From Armatimonadota bacterium (GTDB taxonomy: Bacteria; Armatimonadota; Fimbriimonadia; Fimbriimonadales; Fimbriimonadaceae): 64,000 nucleotides of DNA. The translations under genes and the position numbers were made by a program. The DNA is taken from positions 124,001-188,000 of the forward strand of contig JADFMN010000002.1 of assembly GCA_022563855.1 (NCBI GenBank). Reading direction: 5' to 3'. The notes beneath the pieces are model-generated. The model saw only the letters and a program-made list of their open reading frames with translations, searched no databases and had not been told where the DNA came from. Positions 17,064 through 26,123 of this stretch are shown here, in pieces; position 1 is the stretch's first letter; every line of letters starts with the position of its first letter.

Positions 17064-19412
17064 ATGACAACTCAATTTAGAACGCTCGCGCTGCTGTTGG
17101 CGGTGCTTGCCCTACCCTTCGCTTCCCACGCGAGCGCTCGCACTATGTCGAACGACGCAGTGAAGCAAATGCTCATGGGTGGCTACACCCAATTCGTCGC
17201 AGGCTCCCAGCCCGGGCCTGCATCCGACAACGGTCAGTCCACGACCGTCGTTGGCATGCAGCTGGTCGGCTACGGCCAGTCAGAAGACGCATCGGCTACT
17301 GGCACGCCACCTGCTAGCAGCGCCAGCAAAGGTTCGGTCGGTGCGGCTGTACCCACATCGGAAGCGAAGACGGCAAATGCGAACACGCTGCCGATCTGGC
17401 TCATCGGTGCGGGCATCGCAGTGGCAGTGTTCTTCGCCATGAGGTTCAAGGGCTTCCAGACATGGATCGGCAACCTGAAGCTCGCTAAGAAGCTTGCGCT
17501 CGGGTTCGGCGTCGCGCTGTTCGGCACGGCTGTGGTCGGCGGGTTCGGAATGGTCGCTAAAGAACAGCTTCACGGAGAGGGCGAGCAGCTTGTAGGAGAC
17601 ATCATAGGCGACATGGATATAATCGGCGTGATCGAGACGGGCGCGCTCGCCGCCAGGATTCAGATTCTCAACACAGTGCACGCTGAAACCGACGAGGCGA
17701 TGGATATCGAGGCCGCTATGCTCGATCCGCTACTTGATGGCGTAGACGAGGCGCTGAAATCTTACGACGGGATGGCGGACGATCCTCAGGAGATCAAGCT
17801 GCTCGCCGAGATCGACGATGCTTGGGCCGCACAGTCCATATTGCTCCGCCAGATCGAGACCTTGGCGCTCGCCGGCGAGGAGGTACAGGCCCGAGTGATC
17901 GAAGACCAGTCGGAGGTCCAGTTCGAGAACGTGTTCCTGCCCGCGATCAACGCGCTGGAGGCCTGGGGAGACGGGGAGGCGGATTTCGCCGCATCCGACC
18001 TGACGAGGGTCAACGTTATTGGCACGACCAAGATGATTGTCGTGTTCGTCGTTGTTGCGCTCTTCTCGGTCATGATGGCAATGGCGATCACAGGTGCGAT
18101 GACCGGCGCGGTCAAGGCGCTGATCGAGCAGATGACAAGCCTGAAGGACAACTGCCTCGCTAACTTGAAGGCCAGTATCGACGCCCTCAAAACTGGCGAT
18201 CTGACAAAAGACGTCGTCGCCGTCACCGAACCGATCGAAAACTGCGGCAAGGACGAGGTCGGCGACCTGGGTCGGCAGTTCAACGGTCTGCTGGATCAGA
18301 CCACAGGCATGATCGAGGCCTTTACGGCATCGCAGGACAGTCTAAAGACGATGATGCGCGACCTCGTGAAAGAAGCGACGTTCGTCAAAGATTCTGGCGG
18401 TAAAGTCGAGGCTGCCATGGGCGAGACCTCAAAGGCGTCCGAGCAGATCACAGGAGCGATGGATGAGATGACGCAGTCAGTCACCCAGGGCGCGAAGACT
18501 AGCCAGGAGATAGCTTCCGGAGCAGGCGATTTGGCGACCAACGCCAGCACCGCCGCCAACGCTGTCGAGGGCATGCTGGAGGCGATCGGCAAGGTCAAGT
18601 CCGGCAGCGAGGCCCAGCAGGCTGCGGGCGAAGAGGCAGGCCGCACCGCCAAGGAAGGCGGCGAGGCAGTACAACAGGCGATCTCCAGCATGGCGAAGAT
18701 CCAAGAGCAGGTCGAACTGTCCAACGCGTCGATCAAGGAGCTTGGTGAAAAGCAAGCTCAGATCGGCTCGATCGTCAATTCGATCGACGAGATAGCCGAA
18801 CAGACGAACTTGCTGGCCCTGAACGCTGCGATCGAAGCGGCACGAGCAGGCGAGCACGGTCGCGGCTTCGCCGTCGTTGCAGAAGAGGTCCGCAAGCTCG
18901 CCGAGCGAGCAGGCACCTCGACGAGCGAGATCGGCGAGATGATCAAGGAGATCAACGCTGGCGTCGAGCAGTCGATCGCTGCGATGCAAGCAACATCGGA
19001 AGAGGTCGAGTCTGGCGCTGAATACAGCGCAAAGGCGAACGAGGCGCTTCAAAGCATCCTGTCCGCAGTTGAGACCTTCGGGACGCTCGCGGCGGACAGC
19101 CAGGAGCAAGTCGAGGCGATGAGCAAGAGCGCAGAGGAAGTCAACGCGTCGGTAGAGTCGGTCGCTTCGATCTCTCAGCAGACAGCGGCAGGCGCCCAGG
19201 AGCTCAGCGCGGGCAACGAACAGATGTCCGCCAACGTCGAGGAGTCCGCAGCATCGATCCAGGAGCAGTCGGCGAACATCGAGCAGGTCAGCAACATGGC
19301 CAAAGAGCTCTCCAGTGCTGGAGACAGACTGCAGGCGCTGGCTGCTCAGTTCAAGTACGAGGAGTCCGGTTCGCGAGCGGCTCGCCCCGCGGAGGAATCC
19401 GAGGCGGCATAA
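17064..19412 (+). CDS. Methyl-accepting chemotaxis protein
   Basis: The 782-aa product has an N-terminal signal-like helix, a low-complexity Ala/Ser/Thr segment, and a transmembrane helix near 115-135 ([20 protein letters not shown]). A second helix ([17 protein letters not shown]), a helical sensor region (about 170-320) and a third helix ([19 protein letters not shown]) follow. Then come a HAMP-like linker and the signalling domain, whose hairpin tip reads [20 protein letters not shown] and then [17 protein letters not shown]. It senses an unknown ligand and would control CheA. No che genes are nearby, so it is an orphan receptor. ATG 17064 is used; an upstream in-frame start at 17037 lacks support. 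Confidence 0.93.
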   Translation: MTTQFRTLALLLAVLALPFASHASARTMSNDAVKQMLMGGYTQFVAGSQPGPASDNGQSTTVVGMQLVGYGQSEDASATGTPPASSASKGSVGAAVPTSEAKTANANTLPIWLIGAGIAVAVFFAMRFKGFQTWIGNLKLAKKLALGFGVALFGTAVVGGFGMVAKEQLHGEGEQLVGDIIGDMDIIGVIETGALAARIQILNTVHAETDEAMDIEAAMLDPLLDGVDEALKSYDGMADDPQEIKLLAEIDDAWAAQSILLRQIETLALAGEEVQARVIEDQSEVQFENVFLPAINALEAWGDGEADFAASDLTRVNVIGTTKMIVVFVVVALFSVMMAMAITGAMTGAVKALIEQMTSLKDNCLANLKASIDALKTGDLTKDVVAVTEPIENCGKDEVGDLGRQFNGLLDQTTGMIEAFTASQDSLKTMMRDLVKEATFVKDSGGKVEAAMGETSKASEQITGAMDEMTQSVTQGAKTSQEIASGAGDLATNASTAANAVEGMLEAIGKVKSGSEAQQAAGEEAGRTAKEGGEAVQQAISSMAKIQEQVELSNASIKELGEKQAQIGSIVNSIDEIAEQTNLLALNAAIEAARAGEHGRGFAVVAEEVRKLAERAGTSTSEIGEMIKEINAGVEQSIAAMQATSEEVESGAEYSAKANEALQSILSAVETFGTLAADSQEQVEAMSKSAEEVNASVESVASISQQTAAGAQELSAGNEQMSANVEESAASIQEQSANIEQVSNMAKELSSAGDRLQALAAQFKYEESGSRAARPAEESEAA

Positions 19413-19432
19413 CCCAGTCGCGCTCATCCCAG

Positions 19433-19469
19433 GAACCCTCGTCCAATAGTGGGCGGGGGTTCTTTATTT
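19433..19469 (+). terminator. Rho-independent terminator of the chemoreceptor gene
   Basis: A 13-bp stem with some G-T pairs (19433-19445 with 19450-19462) and tetraloop ATAG is followed by TTTATTT. It separates the chemoreceptor from the scoB promoter. Confidence 0.85.
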
Positions 19470-19473
19470 GAGA

Positions 19474-19479
19474 TACAAT
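19474..19479 (+). promoter_or_regulatory. -10 box of scoB
   Basis: TACAAT stands 11 nt before ATG 19491 and directly after the upstream terminator, so scoB has its own promoter here. Confidence 0.5.
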
Positions 19480-19490
19480 TAGCGCTGGCA

Positions 19491-20150
19491 ATGGCACTGA
19501 CACGCGAACAATTGGCACAGCGCGCAGCGAAGGAACTTCAGGACGGATTCTATGTGAACCTCGGGATTGGGATTCCGACCTTGGTCGCGAACTACATTCC
19601 TGACGCGATGGACGTTGTCTTGCAGAGCGAGAACGGGATGCTGGGCATGGGGCCGTTCCCCTATGAGGGCGAGGCCGACCCGGATCTGATCAACGCGGGC
19701 AAGCAGACGATCACCGAGATCCCCGGAACGTCGTACTTCTCCAGCGCGGACTCTTTCGCGATGATCCGCGGTGGGCATATCGACCTCTCGATCCTCGGCG
19801 CGATGGAGGTCAGCCAGGAGGGCGACATCGCCAACTGGATGATCCCCGGCAAGCTGGTCAAGGGCATGGGCGGGGCGATGGACCTCGTCGCCGGCGTCAA
19901 GCGCGTAGTCGCCGTGATGTCGCATGCGAACAAGAAGGGCGCGTCGAAAGTGCTCAAGGAGTGCACTCTGCCGCTGACCGGCAAGGCTTGCATCGACCTG
20001 ATCATCACGGACTTGTGCGTTTTCGAAGTCTCTCGCGGCCAGAGCATTAAGCTGGTCGAGCTGGCTGATGGTGTGACGCTCGACGAAGTGCGCGAGAAGA
20101 CCGAGGCGACGTTCGAGGTCGCTGACGATTTGAAGACTGTTGCCGTCTGA
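19491..20150 (+). CDS. scoB: 3-oxoacid CoA-transferase subunit B
   Basis: The 219-aa product is the beta subunit of succinyl-CoA:3-ketoacid CoA-transferase. It has GFYVNLGIGIPTLVANYIPD (about 18-37), the catalytic-glutamate signature LQSENGMLGMGP (about 46-57), and GGHIDLSILGAMEVSQ. It works with ScoA (13022). Separation of the two subunits by 5.8 kb is unusual, because scoAB are normally adjacent; here scoB has its own promoter and terminator. ATG 19491 is chosen because it follows the TACAAT box; an in-frame start at 19449 lies in the upstream terminator. Confidence 0.93.
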   Translation: MALTREQLAQRAAKELQDGFYVNLGIGIPTLVANYIPDAMDVVLQSENGMLGMGPFPYEGEADPDLINAGKQTITEIPGTSYFSSADSFAMIRGGHIDLSILGAMEVSQEGDIANWMIPGKLVKGMGGAMDLVAGVKRVVAVMSHANKKGASKVLKECTLPLTGKACIDLIITDLCVFEVSRGQSIKLVELADGVTLDEVREKTEATFEVADDLKTVAV

Positions 20151-20180
20151 CGTCTCGCTTTCTTGTGGGGGCTTGTGTTC

Positions 20181-20217
20181 CGCGATACGTCCTATATGAC
20201 TTATAGGACGTATCGCG
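20181..20217. terminator. Bidirectional hairpin between scoB and the M1 peptidase gene
   Basis: A perfect 16-bp inverted repeat (CGCGATACGTCCTATA and its complement) with loop TGACT lies between two convergent stops. It has no long T-tract but is positioned to end both transcripts. Confidence 0.7.
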
Positions 20218-20222
20218 CTGCT

Positions 20223-22562
20223 TTACTCAATCCTCTCCAATCGGCGGATCGCGCTCTTGATGCGGTTGGTGAAGCGGGGGTAGCCCTCGTTCGCGATCGG
20301 TTTCAGAAACTCTAGCGCGGCCTTGTTTCCGTACGAAGCTAGTGAGGCAGCGGCGGCCATGCGGCCTTGGTAGGAGTGCTCGTCGCGGACGATCGAGATC
20401 AGCGCATTGTACACACTGCTCGATCCGTCGGCGTCTTTGAGCGAGCCGAGACGGCGGATGGCCTCAAGCCGCAGTATCGTGTTCGTCGAGTTCGCGATCA
20501 GATCAAGGGCAATCGCCCTCGCGCGACCAGCGTCGCTCCGAGCGATTTGGCGGAGCGCGAAGAGCTTGTAGCACTCGTTCGGCGCGCTAGTGCTCCACGC
20601 GCGCTCGATGAGCGACTCGTCCTCCGTCAGCTTGTAAATTTGTTGTAAAGCGTTGCAGGCGATGCGCGGATTGGGGTCGTTCTCCATGACGTTGTGCAGG
20701 AACGCGAGAACTTCGTCGGACTTTTCGACCGAACCGAGGCGGCTAATTGCGGAGTTTGCGATCCGTCTGTCTTCGTCTCCTGCCAACTCTAGGAGCGCAG
20801 TCGCGTTTTTGATATCGACCAGAGCAATCACGCGCCTGCGGAGGTCCGGGTCGGTCTCGCCCAGCGCAAGCGCCTGCTTCGCTTCTGCGTCGTCGGAAGC
20901 GCGCACGCGGCTGATCAGTTCGTCCTTGATCCCCGCATTCGGCGCGGCGTGATAGGCGGCGATCGCAAGATCCGCCGGGAATGACGGTGCGCCGGAGAAC
21001 CGCGCGACAAACCTGCGTTCAGGATCGACAAGGAAACTTGCGTCTTTGCCGAGGAAGACGGTCGACTCCGCGCTGTCGACGCGCACCAACAGCTTCTGCC
21101 ATCGACCGTTCGTGTACCTCCAGACCGGCATGTCCAGCGCCCACGGTTCGCCGGATTGCGTGAACGTCAGCACGCCGTTGGCAAACGAAAGCTCGATCGC
21201 TGGCACTCCCTCGCGGTAGAACCACTGGTCGCGGAACCATGAAAGATCGGTACCGGCGGTATCGGAGAGCACGTCGAAGAACTGGTCCGTGTTGACCGCT
21301 TGGAAGCGGTACTTCTTCAGGAAGTTTCCGATGCCGTTCCAGAAAACCTCTTCCCCGATGACGTCGATCAGCATGTACATCCGCGCGGCGCCGCCGCCGT
21401 ACGAGACGCTGCGGAACATAAAGTCCGGGTTGTCGCCGTAATCCTTGGTCACGATCGGCTTGCGGTCGCGGCTGGATGCTCCGTACGCTCCGTTGATCGT
21501 GCCCTTGCGCTGCAGCTGAAACGCAACCAGACCGCGCGTGTGGCGGGTCCAGAAGTGCGGCATCAATGATGCAAAGCCCTCGTTGATCCACATCTGCGAC
21601 CAGCCCTCGCAGGTGACGGTGTCGCCGAACCACTGGTGCGCCAGCTCGTGGCAAACGAGCCCGGTGGAGCTGGCCAGCGGCTGTTCAAACGGCTCGTGGA
21701 GCGTACGAATGGTGTTCGTCACCATCGTCGTGTGCTCCATTCCGCCGGTGACGAAATCGCCGACCACGAGCTGGCTGAACCGGTCGTAAGGGTAGTCGAA
21801 GTGCGTCAATTCGTTGAAGAAGCCAATCATCTCCGCCGTGCCTGCGAACGACGCGACCCCTCGGCTAACGAGACCGTTCGGCACGTACCACTCGACGGGC
21901 AGGTCTCCGATCCGCTCTTCGCCTTTGACGAAGTCCGCGATCGCCCAGGCGATCAGGTACGTCGGGTGGTCTTGGTCGATGCGCCAGTGGTAGGTCCACT
22001 CTTCATCGCCCTTGTTGACGCCGAGCAGGACGCCGTTGCTGACTGCCGTGTAACCGGGCTTGCAGTTCAGCCAGCACTCGCTGGTCGCTTTGTCGTCGGG
22101 GTAATCGTAGGTCGGGAGCCACTGGCGGTTGTACTCCGGCTCGCCTTTGCTGTAGATCATGGACGACTTCGCGGGCCAGGCGTCGCGCTCGTGGACGAAG
22201 TAGAGCCCGGCGGTAGGCTGGCCGCTGTACCTTATGAGTACGTCGATCTTTTCGCCCTTGGCGTACGAGCGTCCGAGGTCGGCCGTGATCTTGTTGCCGT
22301 CGTATTCGAAGTCGAGCGGTCTGCCGTCGACCGAGACCTCTTTTATGTTGAGGTTGACCGCGTCGAACCAGACGGACGTCATGCCGTCGGCGAGCGGCGC
22401 GACCGTGTTTGTGACCTGACCGGCGAAGGATCGCTGCTCTTCATAGAACCAGAGCCGGTATGCGACATGCTGGAGGTCGTAGGTGCGACCCTCGCGCGGC
22501 TGCGCGAAGGCGAAAAACGGCAGCGCGAGAAGCGCTAAGGTCGAGGCTCGACGCAAAGTCAT
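20223..22562 (-). CDS. Secreted M1 family zinc aminopeptidase with C-terminal HEAT-like repeats
   Basis: The 779-aa product has a signal peptide (TLALLALPFFAFAQ). An N-terminal beta domain is followed by the M1 exopeptidase motif GGMEH (about 273-277), the zinc site HELAHQWFGD (about 307-316) and NEGFAS (about 329-334). The C-terminal third (about 540-779) is a run of short alpha-helical repeats (DPDLRRRVIALVDI, RIACNALQQIYKL, NTILRLEAIRRLGSL) of HEAT/PBS-lyase style instead of the usual ERAP1-like domain. It would trim amino acids from peptides in the periplasm or outside the cell. It appears monocistronic. Confidence 0.9.
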   Translation of the reverse strand: MTLRRASTLALLALPFFAFAQPREGRTYDLQHVAYRLWFYEEQRSFAGQVTNTVAPLADGMTSVWFDAVNLNIKEVSVDGRPLDFEYDGNKITADLGRSYAKGEKIDVLIRYSGQPTAGLYFVHERDAWPAKSSMIYSKGEPEYNRQWLPTYDYPDDKATSECWLNCKPGYTAVSNGVLLGVNKGDEEWTYHWRIDQDHPTYLIAWAIADFVKGEERIGDLPVEWYVPNGLVSRGVASFAGTAEMIGFFNELTHFDYPYDRFSQLVVGDFVTGGMEHTTMVTNTIRTLHEPFEQPLASSTGLVCHELAHQWFGDTVTCEGWSQMWINEGFASLMPHFWTRHTRGLVAFQLQRKGTINGAYGASSRDRKPIVTKDYGDNPDFMFRSVSYGGGAARMYMLIDVIGEEVFWNGIGNFLKKYRFQAVNTDQFFDVLSDTAGTDLSWFRDQWFYREGVPAIELSFANGVLTFTQSGEPWALDMPVWRYTNGRWQKLLVRVDSAESTVFLGKDASFLVDPERRFVARFSGAPSFPADLAIAAYHAAPNAGIKDELISRVRASDDAEAKQALALGETDPDLRRRVIALVDIKNATALLELAGDEDRRIANSAISRLGSVEKSDEVLAFLHNVMENDPNPRIACNALQQIYKLTEDESLIERAWSTSAPNECYKLFALRQIARSDAGRARAIALDLIANSTNTILRLEAIRRLGSLKDADGSSSVYNALISIVRDEHSYQGRMAAAASLASYGNKAALEFLKPIANEGYPRFTNRIKSAIRRLERIE

Positions 22563-22702
22563 TCGGTGATTCTACTTTATGCGTCTCAAAAGGTGGAATG
22601 AGGTGCGGGGCTTGGACAATCAGCGAGATCGTGGGCGCAAAGGTCCTTGCGTACTCACATTGCCGCAAATGTCGCATCGGTAGGGACATGGAAAGAACCT
22701 AC

Positions 22703-23587
22703 ATGAAAACCTTAGTTGTCTCGGCCGCGCTGATAGCGGCGTTTGCTGCGAGCGGATGCGGAGGCGACGGAGGAACCGGAGTCGGCGACAGCGGCAGCAA
22801 GATCGCGTTTTGGTCCGATCGCGACGGCAACAATGAGATCTACGTCATGAACGTGAACGGCTCTGGGCAGACGAACCTGACGAATAACGCGGCTTCCGAT
22901 ATCTTCCCTGCGTTCAGCCCGGACGGGTCGAAGATCGCGTTTGCGTCCTACCGCGACGGCAACTTTGAGATCTACATCATGAACGCAGACGGCACTGGAC
23001 AGACGAACCTGACGAATAACGCGGCGAACGATGGCTTTCCGGCGTTCAGCCCAGATGGATCGAAGATCGCGTTCTACTCTCTGCGTGACGGCAACCGTGA
23101 GATCTACGTCATGAACGCGGACGGCTCGGGGCAGACGCGGCTGACGAACAATGCGGCTTCCGATGGTCACCCTGCGTTCAGCCCGGATGGGTCGAAGATC
23201 GCGTTTATGTCCAACCGCGACGGCAACTTTGAGATCTACGTCATGAACGCGGACGGCACAGGAGTAACGCGGCTGACGAATACCGCGGCTCCCGAAAACC
23301 ATCCTACCTTCAGCCCTGACGGGTCGCAGATCGCGTTCGGATCCAGGCGCGACGGCAACGATGAGATCTACGTCATGAACGCGGACGGCTCGGGGCAGGC
23401 GAACCTGACGAATAACGCGGCTGAAGATCGCAACCCTTCGTTCAGCCCTGATGGATCGAAGATCGCGTTCGCGTCCTTCCGCGACGGTAACTGGGAGATC
23501 TACTTCATGAGCGCAGGCGGCACTGGACAGACGAACCTGACGAATAACGGAGCGAGAGCTGAATCTCCCTCCTTCCCGCTTTGGTAG
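22703..23587 (+). CDS. PD40/TolB-like beta-propeller lipoprotein
   Basis: The 294-aa product has a lipoprotein signal (KTLVVSAALIAAFAASGC, Cys about 18) and a short Gly/Asp-rich linker. Six tandem 43-residue units of the type SKIAFxSxRDGNxEIYVMNA ... PAFSPDG then form a six-bladed TolB-like propeller, probably anchored to a membrane. ATG 22703 gives a clean lipoprotein signal with GGAAAG upstream; ATG 22688 (after AGGG) is also possible. No tol/pal genes are nearby. A close relative lies at 58100. Such DNGSEIYVMN propellers are common in Armatimonadota, Acidobacteriota and similar phyla; the function is unknown. Confidence 0.8.
   Translation: MKTLVVSAALIAAFAASGCGGDGGTGVGDSGSKIAFWSDRDGNNEIYVMNVNGSGQTNLTNNAASDIFPAFSPDGSKIAFASYRDGNFEIYIMNADGTGQTNLTNNAANDGFPAFSPDGSKIAFYSLRDGNREIYVMNADGSGQTRLTNNAASDGHPAFSPDGSKIAFMSNRDGNFEIYVMNADGTGVTRLTNTAAPENHPTFSPDGSQIAFGSRRDGNDEIYVMNADGSGQANLTNNAAEDRNPSFSPDGSKIAFASFRDGNWEIYFMSAGGTGQTNLTNNGARAESPSFPLW
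22796..23584 (+). repeat. Six tandem 129-bp coding repeats
   Basis: The 43-codon propeller units are highly alike at DNA level too (for example GGGTCGAAGATCGCGTT and GAGATCTACGTCATGAACG recur at 129-bp spacing). This suggests recent expansion or gene conversion. Confidence 0.8.
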
Positions 23588-23743
23588 AAGGACTGACCGT
23601 ATGGCACTCCGGCGCTGGCAAGCGCAAGGGAGTCTGTCGTGTTCTTATCCCGCACCTGACCTCGGGACTCAATACTTGTGACTCGTTACTCATTTCAGTG
23701 AATCGCGATTCAGTTTTGCGCTGTCTGTCAAAATCAGATCGTC

Positions 23744-24841
23744 ATGCCGTACCGTGTGCGCCCGAACGTGATGAAGATGCGTGCCTACTCGCCGGGGAAA
23801 CCGATCGATGAGCTCAAGCGCGAGCTGGGGCTGGCGGAGGTCGTCAAGCTCGCCAGCAACGAGAACCCGCTTGGCCCGTCGCCGAAGGCTGTCGCGGCAG
23901 TGAAGGACGCAGCGAGCGGAATGAATCTGTACCCGGACGCGAGCGGCTATGCGGTCAAGCAGAAGATCAGCGAGCGGTTCGAGATCGATCCGAAGCACAT
24001 CGTCCTGGGCAACGGCAGCGATGAGGTTCTCAACCTGATCGGCCAGGTCTTCTTGGGCGGGCATGAGGATGTGGTCGTGGCCGGGAGCCCGTCGTTCGTG
24101 CGATACAGGGCGTTGGCGCAGCTCGCCGATTGCGCGTTCACTTCCGTGCCTGTCAACGGCCATTGGCGGCACGATCTCGTCGCGATGGCAACGGCGATCA
24201 CTCCTGCCACCAAGCTCGTGTTCATTGACAACCCGGGCAACCCGACGGGCACGATATTGAATGTGGACGAAGTGGACGAGTTCATGAGCGCGATTCCTGA
24301 GGGCGTCGTGATCGTGTTCGACGAGGCGTATTACGAGTTTGCGCGCCATGAGCCGGGGTATCCAGATTCTTTGCGATACTTGCGCGACGGCAAGCCGGTG
24401 ATCGTCGTGCGCACGCTCAGCAAGTCGTACGGATTGGCCGGCATTCGCATTGGCTACACGTTCGCGCCGGTCGAGGTCGTCGATGCGATCGACCGCGTTC
24501 GCGAGCCGTTCGCCGTCAACTCTCTGGCGCAAGTCGCAGCGATCGCCGCGCTCGACGACGACGAGCATTTGGCCAACACGCTCGCGGTGAACAGGGAGGG
24601 GCGCGACCGGGTCTCAGAGCGCATGTCGGAGCTGGGGTTCGACACGATTGAGAGCTTTGCCAACTTTATTTGCATCGACGTCAAGCGTCCGGCTCAAGAG
24701 GTCGCGGAAGCGCTCTTAAGACAGGGAGTCATCGTCCGGTCGGGTCACGCGCTCGGCATGCCGCGCCACATCCGGGTGAGCATCGGTACGCCGGACGAGA
24801 TGATCCGGTTCCTTGAGGCATTTGAATCTGTGACGAACTAG
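23744..24841 (+). CDS. hisC: Histidinol-phosphate aminotransferase
   Basis: The 365-aa fold-type I PLP enzyme has the HisC hallmarks VVKLASNENPLGPSPKA (about 29-45), YPDASGYAVK, IDNPGNPTGT (about 163-172), FDEAYYEFA (about 189-197) and the PLP lysine in TLSKSYGLAGIRIGY (about 223-237). It converts histidinol phosphate and 2-oxoglutarate to imidazole-acetol phosphate and glutamate in histidine synthesis. It may also accept aromatic keto acids. No other his genes are adjacent. A CAAAAT box 9 nt before ATG fits a near-leaderless transcript. Confidence 0.88.
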   Translation: MPYRVRPNVMKMRAYSPGKPIDELKRELGLAEVVKLASNENPLGPSPKAVAAVKDAASGMNLYPDASGYAVKQKISERFEIDPKHIVLGNGSDEVLNLIGQVFLGGHEDVVVAGSPSFVRYRALAQLADCAFTSVPVNGHWRHDLVAMATAITPATKLVFIDNPGNPTGTILNVDEVDEFMSAIPEGVVIVFDEAYYEFARHEPGYPDSLRYLRDGKPVIVVRTLSKSYGLAGIRIGYTFAPVEVVDAIDRVREPFAVNSLAQVAAIAALDDDEHLANTLAVNREGRDRVSERMSELGFDTIESFANFICIDVKRPAQEVAEALLRQGVIVRSGHALGMPRHIRVSIGTPDEMIRFLEAFESVTN

Positions 24842-24897
24842 GAATCGGGCCTGTGGCTTCACCATACGACAGCCAGGAGGCTAGCTGGCGGGCAGGT

Positions 24898-24903
24898 ACG
24901 ATG
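24898..24903 (+). promoter_or_regulatory. -10-like box of the M20 gene, leaderless type
   Basis: TACGAT ends 5 nt before ATG 24909, leaving no room for a ribosome binding site. Confidence 0.4.
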
Positions 24904-24908
24904 CAGGC

Positions 24909-26117
24909 ATGTCCAGCACGTTGCGAAAGAGAATCATAGCCGACCACGGAGCGATCACTGAGATTCGGCACGATCTGCACCGGCATCCGGAGCTGATGTA
25001 CAAGGAGGAGCGGACGACGAAGGTCGTCCAACGCGAGCTGACCGAGGCCGGGATCAAGTTCACAGCCGGACTCGCCGGTGGAACGGGCGTGCTCGGATTT
25101 CTTCCCGCGAACGGAGCTGATTCTGCGAAGGCAAGAACAGTTGCGCTGCGCGCGGACATGGACGCGCTTCCGATTCTCGAAGCGACCGGACTCGACTACG
25201 CCAGCACGAATGAGGGGGTGATGCACGCGTGCGGCCACGACGGACACACTTCGATTCTGATCGGCGCCTCGCGCGCGCTTGTGAAAGAGACGGGGCGCAA
25301 GAACAACATCTTGTTGATGTTCCAACCAGCGGAGGAGGGCGGCGCGGGCGGTCGGCGGATGTGCGAAGACGGGGTGCTGGACGGCACGATCTATCCGGCG
25401 AAAGCAGACGTTGCGTACGGTTTGCACGGTTGGCCGACGGGGAAGGAAGGAGTGTTCGGCGTGAAAAACGGTGCGATGATGGCTGCAACTGACCAGTTCC
25501 GCGTGGTTTTGAAGAGCCCTGGCGGTCATGCCGCCGCTCCGCACCTGACGAGCGACACGATCGTTGCAGCCTCGCAAATTGTGACAGCCTTGCAGTCGGT
25601 CGCATCGCGCAACATCATCGCGACAGAGGGGTACATCCTGACGGTGACCTTCTTTAACGCCGGAAATGCGTTCAACGTGATCCCGTCGAGCATTGATTTT
25701 GGTGGCACGATGCGCACGTTGACCACAGAAACACAGGAGAAGGGCAAGAAGCGGTTCGACGAAATCGTCGAGGGCGTCGGTCGTGCCATGGGCGTGGAAG
25801 TCGAGATCGAGTGGATGGAGGGATACCCGGTGACGTTCAATGATACAGCGGCAACCGACAGGTACCGTCGCATTGCCGCAACCGTCATCGGTGAAGGCCG
25901 TATGCAAGAGGAGTCGGCCCCGGTGATGGGTGGCGAGGACTTTAGCTTTTATGGCGAACACGTGCCCGCATGCTTCTTCTTCGTCGGCCTGTGTCCGGCC
26001 GATCGCGAGTCGTATCCGTCGGTGCACACTCCGCTTTTCAATTTCAACGACACCGTCATCCCCGACTGTATTGAAATGATGAGCCAACTGGCGCTTCAAC
26101 CGGTCGAACTGGGCTAA
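24909..26117 (+). CDS. M20 family amidohydrolase (N-acyl-amino-acid hydrolase type)
   Basis: The 402-aa product has metal-site motifs of the M20D (hippurate/IAA-amino-acid hydrolase) subfamily: HDLHRHPELMYKEE (about 18-31), LRADMDALPI, HACGHDGHTS (about 102-111), PAEEGGAGG (about 140) and GGEDFSFYGEHVP (about 344-356). It hydrolyses the amide bond of N-acylated amino acids in the cytoplasm; the acyl group is not predictable. The AAA-ATPase gene starts 6 bp after its stop, so the two are co-transcribed. Confidence 0.9.
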   Translation: MSSTLRKRIIADHGAITEIRHDLHRHPELMYKEERTTKVVQRELTEAGIKFTAGLAGGTGVLGFLPANGADSAKARTVALRADMDALPILEATGLDYASTNEGVMHACGHDGHTSILIGASRALVKETGRKNNILLMFQPAEEGGAGGRRMCEDGVLDGTIYPAKADVAYGLHGWPTGKEGVFGVKNGAMMAATDQFRVVLKSPGGHAAAPHLTSDTIVAASQIVTALQSVASRNIIATEGYILTVTFFNAGNAFNVIPSSIDFGGTMRTLTTETQEKGKKRFDEIVEGVGRAMGVEVEIEWMEGYPVTFNDTAATDRYRRIAATVIGEGRMQEESAPVMGGEDFSFYGEHVPACFFFVGLCPADRESYPSVHTPLFNFNDTVIPDCIEMMSQLALQPVELG

Positions 26118-26123
26118 CGAAAC

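Noticed and set aside
22796-23584. CRISPR-like array
   Set aside because: The regular 129-bp repeats are in-frame coding units of a beta-propeller protein with no spacer structure.
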